A model generated the notes under the pieces. The model was not told where the DNA came from and searched no databases. It saw nothing but the letters and a program-made list of their open reading frames with translations. This document shows, in pieces, positions 28,937-37,339 of a stretch of DNA of 64,000 bases (positions are counted from its first letter, which is position 1; the number at the start of each line of letters is the position of its first letter). Origin of the DNA: Methanomicrobiales archaeon (GTDB lineage Archaea > Halobacteriota > Methanomicrobia > Methanomicrobiales > Methanospirillaceae); NCBI GenBank assembly GCA_012729535.1, contig JAAYCY010000064.1:1-64000 (forward strand), written 5' to 3'. Position numbers and translations under genes: made by a program.

Positions 28937-29716
28937 ATGGTTATTCATATGAGAACCGGGACGAAGATCTTCTGCGTGCTGATTTTTCTGGTAATTTTTT
29001 TCTTTTCGTCTCCTGTTGCGTGTGAAACAGAGGTTGCTGTGACTTCAGCAGATGCCGCCACACTCCCGAATAACATGACCGTTTCTGTTCAACTGAACCA
29101 GGAAGGTAAATATATCACGGCAATATTCAGGGGTGGAATGGGGCAGTCTCTGCTTAAATCGATACAGGTTGAAGTAATTCATTCTGACGGTTCAAAAGAC
29201 AGTGAAGTTTTACGAAACATTGTCGGTGACTCTGTCGTCATCGAAGGGTCTGGCTGTGGAGATCAGGTTACTGCAACAGCCTTCTTTAAAAATGGACAGA
29301 GTTATCAGATACTCGATGAACAAATGTATTATATTCGTGGGATATGTCCTGCTGACTTTACACCTTATTTAGATCCATGTGCTAAAATTGCTGCTTCACC
29401 TTATTTGAAGCCCAGCCCCGTCGAGGAGATCCCTGCAAACAAATCAGTTTTTATTCAGGCTAATGTGGATTTGAGATTTATTGAAGTCCAGTTCAGGGGA
29501 GGATTTGGTCAAAACCTCATAAAGACGATTGATGTCACCAGGATTGGTCCGGATGGTTCAAATGAAACTCAGATACTTGGAAACAGGGTAGGGGATGAAT
29601 TGATCTTTCCTTCCACGAATGGTTGTCTTGACCGGATAACTGCTAATGTATCATTTATTGATGGAACACGATACCATTTCTTTGATGAAATACTTCACAT
29701 CAGCAGGTATCATTAA
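28937..29716 (+). CDS. secreted protein with two tandem homologous domains
   Basis: This 259-residue exported protein has a signal peptide (IFCVLIFLVIFFFSSPVACE). The mature part holds two copies of a domain of about 85 residues. Copy one is near residues 48-135 (AIFRGGMGQSLLKSIQVEVI) and copy two near 170-258 (VQFRGGFGQNLIKTIDVTRI). Each contains FRGG-x-GQ, a GPDGS or HSDGS turn, a VGD and a single cysteine. The domain is not recognised. The start may be the ATG at 28937 or the ATG at 28949; both keep the signal peptide. It is separated from the rpo operon by a terminator. Confidence 0.7.
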   Translation: MVIHMRTGTKIFCVLIFLVIFFFSSPVACETEVAVTSADAATLPNNMTVSVQLNQEGKYITAIFRGGMGQSLLKSIQVEVIHSDGSKDSEVLRNIVGDSVVIEGSGCGDQVTATAFFKNGQSYQILDEQMYYIRGICPADFTPYLDPCAKIAASPYLKPSPVEEIPANKSVFIQANVDLRFIEVQFRGGFGQNLIKTIDVTRIGPDGSNETQILGNRVGDELIFPSTNGCLDRITANVSFIDGTRYHFFDEILHISRYH

Positions 29717-29738
29717 CCTATTTTTTTGAAAAATGAAA

Positions 29739-29813
29739 CGGACCTGGAGGGATTCGAACCCCCGACATTCGGGTTAGAAGCCCGACGCTATATCCTGGCT
29801 AAGCCACAGGTCC
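29739..29813 (-). tRNA. tRNA-Arg (anticodon UCU)
   Basis: On the minus strand the acceptor GGACCTG (29813-29807) pairs with CAGGTCC (29746-29740). The anticodon stem TCGGG/CCCGA encloses the loop CTTCTAA, giving anticodon TCT, and the T-arm has GGGGG-TTCGAAT-CCCTC. The discriminator is G, with no encoded CCA. No intron is present. It lies between the two-domain secreted protein and the DUF473-like gene. Confidence 0.94.
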
Positions 29814-29880
29814 AGATAATGTGCCCTATGCTGTTATCTTCTATCCCTCATAATAGTAGCGGGAAAAATGGTGGTGATCC

Positions 29881-30285
29881 TTATCCTGCATGGAATGCAA
29901 CCGGTCGCACGACATCTACTATCCTGGGTTCAATAATCGAACACCGGTTTACACTGGCCCTGATGGTAGAATTAGCTAAAAATTTTAATTTGCATCGGGC
30001 AGTTAGTTTTTCTCGTTCCATTATGTAATATCCATGTCCGGATTCGACGGTATGTTTCATGGTCACTACAACGGATAATACTTCCACAACGATACCGATG
30101 TCACCCATTTCAATATCCTCGCAATCAACGGAGGTCAAAAAAATTTTGGATCCTGGATTGACTTGTGCAAGGGATATTACATTATGAGCACTGGTAACTT
30201 CAACCGTCCTTGGTATTCCCTTCCTTAGTTCATCGATAACCATTGGAAAAATCCCGGTAAGAGCTATACATTCCATGGTTATCAC
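29881..30285 (-). CDS. conserved archaeal protein, DUF473-like
   Basis: This 134-residue protein begins MECIALTGIFPMVIDELRKG (after the first few residues), which recalls the methanogen family DUF473 from memory. It contains a compact beta-rich core (GSKIFLTSVDCEDIEMGDIGI) and no membrane segment. Its start overlaps the PAC2 gene upstream by 4 bases (ATGA), so the two are translationally coupled. The function is unknown; the family name is from recollection. Confidence 0.65.
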   Translation of the reverse strand: MITMECIALTGIFPMVIDELRKGIPRTVEVTSAHNVISLAQVNPGSKIFLTSVDCEDIEMGDIGIVVEVLSVVVTMKHTVESGHGYYIMEREKLTARCKLKFLANSTIRASVNRCSIIEPRIVDVVRPVAFHAG

Positions 30286-31016
30286 CCATACATTGGCAGT
30301 TGCTGGTCTTTTCTAACCGGTTGTTCTTCTGCAGTCTGGACATCTTCTGCCAGCCTGTGCATTTGTGCCTCAATTTCTTCAGCCTGTTCGATAAGTCCTG
30401 TAGTATCTATCTGTAAGTTATAGAGTGACTTGAGCACATCAACGGTTCCGGCAGCTGCACGCGGATCAGGTGCATTTATCGTTTCGCCTAACAGACCAAT
30501 GCCTGGTATTCCTCTTATTTTACATTCAGTCAGCAGACTGCTTGCAATACCTGAAATACTTCCTATAGGTAGTCTAATGGTTGATTCACCAAGTCGTTCA
30601 AGGAGTGTTTTGTCTGTTGCAACACAAAAAACCCGTTTTTCAGGTTCGTTTGTTATGATTCCAGCCAGTGTTACAATCTCAGCTATATTGTAGGGTTTTA
30701 GCCAGTCCAGGATAGCATTTGCCACCTCGTAACAGATCTGTGGCTGAATGGGAATATCTGCAAGAATGGCAACAAATCTATCTTTTTCATAAATACGAAC
30801 AGGAACGGAGATAACTCCTTCTGACATCATGGCCATCGGCGGGAAATATTTACTCGTCATCGTTCCTATGGAATCAAATCCTAAAGTATCAACCATATAG
30901 GCGAGTGCAATACTTCCCACAAGACCGCTTCCCGGAAATCCAATCAGGATAGAAGATCCCTCGGATGACAGTGGCTTTGCCTGTACAATAACCTCGGGTA
31001 TCTGGCTGGTGGTCAT
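30282..31016 (-). CDS. PAC2-family protein (proteasome assembly chaperone-like)
   Basis: This 244-residue protein is of the PAC2 family. The hallmark start is GFPGSGLVGSIALAYMVDTLG at about residues 23-43, with the later LAGIITNEP and GIPGIGLLGET (about 168-178). Archaeal members are related to chaperones of 20S proteasome assembly. Some are annotated as ATP-grasp-associated proteins, but the substrate is not established. The C-terminal tail (EEIEAQMHRLAEDVQTAEEQ) is charged and probably helical, as in other archaeal members. It is coupled to the DUF473-like gene downstream. Confidence 0.82.
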   Translation of the reverse strand: MTTSQIPEVIVQAKPLSSEGSSILIGFPGSGLVGSIALAYMVDTLGFDSIGTMTSKYFPPMAMMSEGVISVPVRIYEKDRFVAILADIPIQPQICYEVANAILDWLKPYNIAEIVTLAGIITNEPEKRVFCVATDKTLLERLGESTIRLPIGSISGIASSLLTECKIRGIPGIGLLGETINAPDPRAAAGTVDVLKSLYNLQIDTTGLIEQAEEIEAQMHRLAEDVQTAEEQPVRKDQQLPMYG

Positions 31017-31121
31017 GATAGATGATTGGAAGACTCAGGAAATTAGTCTGTCGCATGATGGTTACCTTTGCGAGTTATCAAACTGTACTTATCTTTTGAA
31101 AGCAAACTCTTTCATGCTGTG

Positions 31122-31604
31122 ATGAATGGACAGGTACCTGACCGGGGAAATTATTGTAATACCTGTTCCATTTTACTGATATTATTTCTGGTAATTGCCA
31201 TTTTTTTAACCGGTTGTGTGCGTTCCAATACCGGTTATACTATTCGTCCGGAGGCTTTTGAGTCTCCACCAGAAGTAATTGCTGATCTGAATACCCAGGA
31301 GATATCTCTCCCATTAAATGAGAGCATGCTGGTTCGCTACCCCTGGACACCGGAAGATGGGAGATACTGGCGTGTATCAGTAACATCAGGATTATTTGTT
31401 GCGGGTGATCGGTATATTCCTCATCCTCCTGATATTCCAGTTGTAGAATCCGGAACTCGTGAATGGATGGTAAAAGTTATCTCTCCTGGAAAACAGTCAT
31501 TTGTTGCAACTTTAAGGCCACGGGCAAATGCCTGGAACCAGGAAATAATACAGAATACAATTACTGTTTTTGTCACGGAACATAATGGGCAGGGTGAGAC
31601 ATGA
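31122..31604 (+). CDS. lipoprotein with I42/chagasin-like domain
   Basis: This 160-residue protein has a lipoprotein signal (ILLILFLVIAIFLTGC), so it is probably tethered outside the membrane. The mature part resembles protease inhibitor family I42: a beta-start LNTQEISLPLNES, then TPEDGRYWRV in place of the NPTTGY-x-W loop, SGTREWMVKV, and PGKQSFVATLRP in place of the RPW loop. The ATG at 31122 is preferred over the TTG at 31068. The last 4 bases overlap the start of the PP2C sensor-phosphatase gene (ATGA), a strong sign of joint function. It may be a ligand-binding or protease-inhibiting accessory of that sensor; this is inference. Confidence 0.65.
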   Translation: MNGQVPDRGNYCNTCSILLILFLVIAIFLTGCVRSNTGYTIRPEAFESPPEVIADLNTQEISLPLNESMLVRYPWTPEDGRYWRVSVTSGLFVAGDRYIPHPPDIPVVESGTREWMVKVISPGKQSFVATLRPRANAWNQEIIQNTITVFVTEHNGQGET

Positions 31605-33715
31605 AATTTAGTGTGGCTGCGAAACTGCTGCTGGTAATGGTCCTGCTGACCAGCATCATTTTCATCATTATAGGTGGGATTTCCTGGATTATGATGGGAA
31701 ATCTTGGTGATTATGCCACAAAATCCAGCATGGCCCTTGGTGAAGAGGCGATTAGTGAAAGTACAACCGCTCTTGAAGACGATGCTGAAATCTATCTGCT
31801 TCGTTTAGCTACAGACCAGGCAGAAATTGCCGACATGGTTTTTGAACGGATAATTTCTGAGATGAATGTAATTAGTTCATACGGAAAAGAGCTTCAACAA
31901 GGCACGAATGTATCTGCAGAGCCACTTTATTTCAGCGATGAAAAACCTGAAAAACCTGGAGAATCAGCAGTAATCCACATACCTTCCTGGGTTCAGAAGG
32001 ATGAAGTTCTTGATGAGATTAACCAGATGAGTCCTTTCCAGTCTGTCTTTAATCCTCTTTTCCATGCCAACAACCGGCTGACTGCTCTCTATGCTGCTTC
32101 ATCATCTGGAGCAGTTCTCTTTTTCCCCTGGAATCCACGGCTAGATGAAAATTTTGATCCTCGGACAAGGCCCTGGTACCTGGATGCTTTGTCAACGGAG
32201 GGTCTTGTCTGGTCTGATCCGTATGTTGATGTCCTGGGTAATGGCCTGACACTGACCTGTTCTAAGCGACTAAGCAATCCAACATCAAATATGACCTGGG
32301 TTATCGGTTCGGATATCACCATTGAAACAATAAATTACCGGATTATCACGACCCAGCTGGGAGAAGACGGATATGCTTTCCTGATTAACCAGCGTGGTGA
32401 TGTAATATCACGACCCGGTCTTACTGCTGGTAGCACCAGATGGGATGAGTCATTTAACACAGAAAATTTTCTTAAAGGACCAAATACTGACCTGCAGAAT
32501 ATTACCCGGGAGATGATCAGTGGTCTTTCAGGTGTCAGCAGGTGCCATTTTCTTGAAGGTGATAAATATATTGCATATGCACCCATCAAAAGCGTTGGAT
32601 GGAGCATCGGACTGGTACTCCCGGTTGAGAGTGTTATCGCTCCTGCAGAACTCACAGGTAATGTAATACGCAATGCAAGCGAGCAGACACACACCCACAT
32701 TAAGGACCAGATGAGTTTTCTCCATTCTGTTCTAATAATTAGTTTTATCCTGCTTTTCGTGAGTATTATCGGGATTGCAATATTTTTTTCCCGCATTATC
32801 ACAGATCCCCTGCATCTGCTAAGTGAAGGTGTTAAGAGAATTGGTTCAGGAGATCTGCAGACTACGGTTGAGATTACATCCGGGGATGAATTTGAAGACC
32901 TTGCTGGAGCTTTTAACCGGATGACATTCGATCTTCGCAATTATATTCTTGAACTGCGGAGAACGACCGCAGAAAAGGAACGGTTCACCCGTGAACTGGA
33001 GATTGCACAGGGTATTCAACAGAGTTTTCTTCCGGATGTAATCCCGGATATCCCCGGAATTGAACTTGCGGTTTTTTCAAGCCCTGCACTAGAAGTAGGG
33101 GGAGATTTTTATGATTTCATACCGGTGGGAGATGATGAATGGGGTCTTGTTATCGCTGATGTGAGCGGAAAAGGTGTTCCAGCAGCTCTTTTCATGGCTC
33201 TTTCACGCACGCTTATCAGGGTGAGTGCGACCTGGAAGAGTGATCCTGCTGTGGCAATTACAAAAGCTAACTCCCTTATCCTTCGTGATTCAAAGACCAG
33301 CATGTTTGTGACCCTGTTTTACCTGGTCATCGATTCGCAGAAAAGGGAGATTACGTATGTAAATGCTGGTCACAATCCTCCTCTCCTCCTGACCCGGGAA
33401 AAGAAGAATGATATCACTCTCCTGAAAGCAGAAGGTGTTGCCCTTGGTATTATCGAAGAGATAGACCTTGCATCTGTTACGGTAAAACTCAGGGAAGGAG
33501 ACCTTGTTGCCCTGTATACTGATGGAATTACCGAAGCGATGAACGAGGCAGGAGAAGAATATGGTATGGACCGGTTTTCAGAAGTTCTTCAAAGATGCCG
33601 GGATAATACCCCTGAAAAGATGATAGATGAGATAAGGTCATCTATCAAGGCCTTTACCGGTACAACTCCTCAGTCAGATGACATTACCCTGATCCTGATC
33701 AGGGCCGGAGTATAA
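31601..33715 (+). CDS. Cache-HAMP-SpoIIE (PP2C) sensor phosphatase, RsbU-like
   Basis: This 704-residue receptor has TM1 (about residues 7-30), an extracellular double-Cache-like sensor (about 35-370, with RTRPWYLDAL and GYAFLINQRGDVISRPG), TM2 (about 373-396) and HAMP (about 393-445). A short coiled coil ends in the typical EIAQGIQQSFLPD. The SpoIIE phosphatase domain (about 480-704) has the metal ligands in GGDFYDFI, IADVSGKGVPAALFMA, LYTDGITEAM and SDDITLILI. Such proteins dephosphorylate STAS antagonists, and one is encoded at 35518. The gene is coupled to the I42 lipoprotein upstream. Its last 42 bases overlap the convergent MBL gene. Confidence 0.92.
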   Translation: MKFSVAAKLLLVMVLLTSIIFIIIGGISWIMMGNLGDYATKSSMALGEEAISESTTALEDDAEIYLLRLATDQAEIADMVFERIISEMNVISSYGKELQQGTNVSAEPLYFSDEKPEKPGESAVIHIPSWVQKDEVLDEINQMSPFQSVFNPLFHANNRLTALYAASSSGAVLFFPWNPRLDENFDPRTRPWYLDALSTEGLVWSDPYVDVLGNGLTLTCSKRLSNPTSNMTWVIGSDITIETINYRIITTQLGEDGYAFLINQRGDVISRPGLTAGSTRWDESFNTENFLKGPNTDLQNITREMISGLSGVSRCHFLEGDKYIAYAPIKSVGWSIGLVLPVESVIAPAELTGNVIRNASEQTHTHIKDQMSFLHSVLIISFILLFVSIIGIAIFFSRIITDPLHLLSEGVKRIGSGDLQTTVEITSGDEFEDLAGAFNRMTFDLRNYILELRRTTAEKERFTRELEIAQGIQQSFLPDVIPDIPGIELAVFSSPALEVGGDFYDFIPVGDDEWGLVIADVSGKGVPAALFMALSRTLIRVSATWKSDPAVAITKANSLILRDSKTSMFVTLFYLVIDSQKREITYVNAGHNPPLLLTREKKNDITLLKAEGVALGIIEEIDLASVTVKLREGDLVALYTDGITEAMNEAGEEYGMDRFSEVLQRCRDNTPEKMIDEIRSSIKAFTGTTPQSDDITLILIRAGV

Positions 33716-35413
33716 ATTTTCCCTTGGAAATGCCAGAATTACTCCTTCTTCATCCCTGGATGGCAGTTTTATAACTCTTCCGCCGGCATACCCGACTGTT
33801 CTGATGAGCGATGGAGATAAGGGAAGCAGCGGATGACAATCCATGTCTGGATTTATTAAAATAAAAACCTCATCCATTTCCGGTTTAATCTCAATTGATA
33901 TATTCCTGGCATCGTATGTCTCAAAGTAATTTATTATTGTATTAAAAAAATCTGATAACCGGTCTTCATCGGCATACATACAAATCGGATTATCAGGATC
34001 AGTTATGTGGAAAATCGCAGTTTTGTGACATTGATAGTCTGACAACCTGCAAAGAAGTGCCTTTTGAAAAAGTTTGTGGTTATCTCCGGATTCAAGGAGT
34101 TCTTCATCGCTTATCAGTAATTTTGTCCGGTTATTGCTTATTGAATGAATGAGATCTGCCGGATTTATGGAAAAAATCGTTGCAGATGGCATAACTCCCC
34201 TGATTGTACTGAGAAAATCAGAAAACAGGTGTTCACAACGCCTGATGAGAGTTACGTCAATGTATCTGTTCATATCCTCTAAAGGCAGGTATGATGAAAT
34301 TTTCTGAAGGACTTGAAGTGTTTTTAATACAACCTCAATCTCTTTTTTTGAACCGGATGTAAAGGCGGCGTAAAAATCGTTGAAGCTGGATAACAATTTA
34401 TCAATTTCCTCATCCTGTATGATTCCTGCAATTTTTTCTGCCAGTTCATACTCTTCCAGTTCTTCCATGTAGAAACTGAGAGCCATAATCCTTCCGGCAA
34501 GAACCGGTATGATACGGTGAGCTTCATCGATAAGGTCCATCGCATGATGCATGGAGATATTTACGCGGTTGCGGTCAAAGACACCAATATCTGGGGTGGT
34601 TTTTAGGTCTCTTTCGATACCTGGTAAAATTTTCTCTATCATTTCCCTGGTCAGGGGATTTCCATGTCCGGTGCAAAGTAATGAAAGCTGGTTGTTGTTA
34701 AGGATCCATCGGATTTTTCTAACTGTTCGGGCAAGCTCTACCGGGTCATATCCGATTATGCCGGCAACCCCCGGATTTGTTGCAAAAGGGATATCTCCGA
34801 GATGAATGAACTCACCAGCTGTAATAGCCATGCTATCTGGTGAATGTCCGGGAACATCCCAGAATACAAGTGATTGTCCCCTCGGAAAAATGAGTTCTTC
34901 ACTCTTCAGACAAATATCATCTGATATGGATAGTTCATTATGGAAAAGCTGAAAACCTGGTAGAATATGTGAAAAATTACAATCAGTTTTTCTCTTAGAA
35001 AAAATTCCGATATCTGCCCTGAAGGAAGGGACGGGAAGGTCTACCAGTTTTGCCTGCAGATATTCGGCATCTGCATTTATTAGAGGTTCCATTGCTGCAG
35101 TATGGCAAATATAAACAGGTTTTCCAACAGACTCAATCCGTCGGTCAACAAGTCCCTGGTAAATATGATCAAAATGCGCATGTCCAAAAATTACAATAAT
35201 GGGACTATTCCTGGTAATTTTTTCAGAGTACAGGACATTCAGAACAGTATCCATCATTTCCTGCTGTGCACCGGTATCAATGAGGACAAGATATCCCCCG
35301 ATATTGAGAATAAATATATTTGAGCCTGTAACTGAAGGTTTTCTGATAACCGGAAAGATTCTGCAATCCTTTATTCCTCTGACCTCCTGCCAGCTTTCAT
35401 TAATAAGTCCGAT
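33674..35413 (-). CDS. MBL-fold protein with degenerate histidine-kinase-type ATPase tail
   Basis: Residues 1-240 or so form a metallo-beta-lactamase fold with H78-x-H80-x-D82-H83 (GHAHFDH), VPGHSPDSM, LGDIPFA and CTGHGNP. A helical middle (about 265-395) leads to a C-terminal region resembling a worn HATPase domain (ADEDRLSDFFNTIINYF, then IEIKPEMDEVFILINPD, and GYAGGRVIKL); the ATP-lid glycines are poorly kept. The first ATG in frame (35257) would remove the first MBL strands (NIFILNIGGYLVLIDTGAQQ). Coding similarity continues upstream to an ATC at 35413, which follows AGGAGG by 8 bases, and an in-frame stop lies just before it. No AUG, GUG or UUG is available in that stretch. The start is therefore uncertain. 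Confidence 0.75.
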   Translation of the reverse strand: MGLINESWQEVRGIKDCRIFPVIRKPSVTGSNIFILNIGGYLVLIDTGAQQEMMDTVLNVLYSEKITRNSPIIVIFGHAHFDHIYQGLVDRRIESVGKPVYICHTAAMEPLINADAEYLQAKLVDLPVPSFRADIGIFSKRKTDCNFSHILPGFQLFHNELSISDDICLKSEELIFPRGQSLVFWDVPGHSPDSMAITAGEFIHLGDIPFATNPGVAGIIGYDPVELARTVRKIRWILNNNQLSLLCTGHGNPLTREMIEKILPGIERDLKTTPDIGVFDRNRVNISMHHAMDLIDEAHRIIPVLAGRIMALSFYMEELEEYELAEKIAGIIQDEEIDKLLSSFNDFYAAFTSGSKKEIEVVLKTLQVLQKISSYLPLEDMNRYIDVTLIRRCEHLFSDFLSTIRGVMPSATIFSINPADLIHSISNNRTKLLISDEELLESGDNHKLFQKALLCRLSDYQCHKTAIFHITDPDNPICMYADEDRLSDFFNTIINYFETYDARNISIEIKPEMDEVFILINPDMDCHPLLPLSPSLIRTVGYAGGRVIKLPSRDEEGVILAFPRENLYSGPDQDQGNVI

Positions 35414-35421
35414 ATTCCTTC

Positions 35422-35427
35422 CCTCCT
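35422..35427 (-). promoter_or_regulatory. strong ribosome binding site before a non-standard start
   Basis: AGGAGG on the minus strand ends 8 bases before an in-frame ATC (35413-35411) of the MBL-fold gene. Spacing and strength are ideal, whereas the first in-frame ATG is over 150 bases away. A later in-frame ATT (35404-35402) is also possible but too distant. An ATG at 35432 just upstream is in another frame and hits a stop after ten codons. Confidence 0.5.
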
Positions 35428-35517
35428 GGCATTGTCAACTTTTCGTAAATCATTAATCCTATGGAAATTGAGTTGTAACCATACATCATAGTAATGATAA
35501 CAGGTGAACATATTTTC

Positions 35518-35868
35518 ATGGATAGTAATCTAGAGATAACTGACCGAATACAAGCCGGAATTATTATTCTTGATATATCCGGAAGGGTGGATGCTGCAAC
35601 CTCATCAAAAATGGAAGAAGAGTTAGGAAAAAAGGTTGATTCTGGTGCTATCAATATTATCCTGAATCTTAAAGATTTAAGTTATATCAGTAGTTCCGGT
35701 CTTCGTGTTATTCTGGCATCGCTAAAAAAAGTAAAGTCTTCAGGAGGGAAGATAGCTCTTGTAAGTCTGCAGCCAGGTCCTGCCGAAGTATTCAAAATGA
35801 CTGGTTTTGACAGATTATTCCCGATATGTGATACGATTGATGGGGCACTTGAACTATTCCAGGTGTGA
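35518..35868 (+). CDS. STAS-domain anti-sigma-factor-antagonist-like protein
   Basis: This 116-residue protein is a stand-alone STAS domain like RsbV/SpoIIAA. The start ILDISGRVDAATSSKMEEEL and the phosphorylation loop YISSSGLRVIL are intact; the middle serine of the SSSG run is the expected phosphoacceptor. The ATG at 35518 is preferred because AGGTGA lies 10 bases before it; an in-frame ATG at 35494 is an alternative. The next gene, an RsbW-like ATPase, starts 28 bases on. Together with the SpoIIE phosphatase this completes the kinase, antagonist and phosphatase of a partner switch. Confidence 0.9.
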   Translation: MDSNLEITDRIQAGIIILDISGRVDAATSSKMEEELGKKVDSGAINIILNLKDLSYISSSGLRVILASLKKVKSSGGKIALVSLQPGPAEVFKMTGFDRLFPICDTIDGALELFQV

Positions 35869-35896
35869 CTTTAAGAATATTTTACCAACGCATATA

Positions 35897-36310
35897 ATGA
35901 CGACACATCAGATCGAACTATCAGATCCTAAAAATTCGGTGAAAATTCTTTCTGGTTTTTTATCTGAGGTACTTGAAGGTGAATTGGTACCTTTTGAAGT
36001 TGACAATGCTATGCAGCTTGCCGGCGAAGAAGCGATTGTGAATATCTTCAAACATGGGTACAAAGGATCAGAGGGACCTGTGATCGTGAAATGCACGATT
36101 GAGCATGGTCGCGTGACTCTTATCATCCAGGATGAAGCACCATTTTTTAATCCTCTTTCCCTACCTCCACCTGATGTCGATGCTGCGCTTGAAGACCGAA
36201 AGATCGGAGGTCTGGGGGTATACCTCATACGCTCACTAATGGACGATGTGAGATATGAACAGACAGAAAAAGGGAACTGTCTCATCATGGAAAAAGCATA
36301 TTCGTCCTGA
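35897..36310 (+). CDS. RsbW-like ATP-binding serine kinase (HATPase)
   Basis: This 137-residue single HATPase domain is of the anti-sigma-kinase type. The N-box is QLAGEEAIVNIFKHGY, the G1 region is IIQDEAPFFNP, and the G2 region is GGLGVYLIRSLMDDVRYE. Such proteins phosphorylate the STAS partner and, when unphosphorylated STAS is present, release their target. The ATG at 35897 is the natural start; the frame is open further upstream only by overlap with the STAS gene. No sigma factor exists in archaea, so the downstream target must differ from bacterial systems. Confidence 0.9.
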   Translation: MTTHQIELSDPKNSVKILSGFLSEVLEGELVPFEVDNAMQLAGEEAIVNIFKHGYKGSEGPVIVKCTIEHGRVTLIIQDEAPFFNPLSLPPPDVDAALEDRKIGGLGVYLIRSLMDDVRYEQTEKGNCLIMEKAYSS

Positions 36311-36365
36311 ATTTTTTTTTACAGTCCTATGAAAGAAGAAACCATTCTAATCATAACATTGTATT

Positions 36366-37184
36366 ATGATGGAAGATATGTCAGAGCAATATGTTCATGG
36401 TTATTCGGAAAAGGAGAGTCAACGTCTCTCAGATCAGGCTGGTACTCTCACCCAGATTATTCATCATGATTCTATCTTTCCTCCGGGTAGCAAAATTCTC
36501 GAAGCCGGTTGTGGAACCGGGGCACAAACCAGTATCCTTGCACAATTAAATCCTGGCTGCGAATTCACATCGGTAGATATATCTGATTCGTCTCTTGAAA
36601 TTGCACGAAAAAGAATCTCTGCTGCAGGTATAACCAATGTAACTTTTGTACATCTGGATATTATGGATGAAGTGTTTTTTACCGATCGTTTTGATCATGC
36701 TGTTTTTTGTTTTGTTTTAGAACACCTGAAAAAACCGGCAGAAGCAGTGATGAAGGTTATGCAGATGGTAAAATCCGGAGGTACAATTACTGCGATTGAA
36801 GGTGATCATGGTTCGGTCTGTTTTCATCCTGAATCTGAAAAAGCCCTTCGCACTATAGAGTGCCAGGTCATCCTCCAGAAAATGGCCGGGGGTGATGCCT
36901 GTATCGGAAGGAAGATCTACCCTCTGCTGGTTTCTGCTGGTCTTTCAAACGTGATGGTCACTGCGAGAATAGTCTATGCTGATTCAGGAAAATCCAATCT
37001 TGTGGATGGGTTCACAAGAAAAACCTTCATTGCCATGATTGAAGGTGTGAGAAAACCATCAGTTGCGGCAGGTCTGATTACAGAGAAAGAATGGGAAGAA
37101 GGAATATCGGACCTGTACCGTTCTGCAGCAAAGGATGGGACTTTTAGCTATACTTTTTACAAAGGAACTGGAATTGTCCCTTAA
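36366..37184 (+). CDS. SAM-dependent methyltransferase
   Basis: This 272-residue class I methyltransferase has motif I as ILEAGCGTGAQTSIL (about residues 44-58), the acidic end of strand 2 in TSVDISDSSLEIARK, and motif III/IV in FDHAVFCFVLEHL. The second half carries a cap region with no obvious metal or substrate motif. The substrate cannot be read from the sequence. It follows the RsbW-like gene by 55 bases on the same strand and may belong to the same signalling unit, though it could also be independent. Confidence 0.88.
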   Translation: MMEDMSEQYVHGYSEKESQRLSDQAGTLTQIIHHDSIFPPGSKILEAGCGTGAQTSILAQLNPGCEFTSVDISDSSLEIARKRISAAGITNVTFVHLDIMDEVFFTDRFDHAVFCFVLEHLKKPAEAVMKVMQMVKSGGTITAIEGDHGSVCFHPESEKALRTIECQVILQKMAGGDACIGRKIYPLLVSAGLSNVMVTARIVYADSGKSNLVDGFTRKTFIAMIEGVRKPSVAAGLITEKEWEEGISDLYRSAAKDGTFSYTFYKGTGIVP

Positions 37185-37339
37185 ATAATAGCGTTTTTTT
37201 CACTCTTTCATACGCGCAACCAGGATTAGGGGAAATGCTTTAAGCAAAATTGTTATTTTATCTGAGTATACTGTCAGACTCCATATTCACCTGATAATGA
37301 TCAGTAAGTTCATAAGCTAGTGCGGTAACCTAAAAAGAC

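Noticed and set aside
33674-35413. Beta-lactam resistance enzyme
   Set aside because: The MBL motif is that of the broad superfamily. Length, C-terminal domain and signalling neighbours argue against an antibiotic hydrolase, and archaea lack peptidoglycan.
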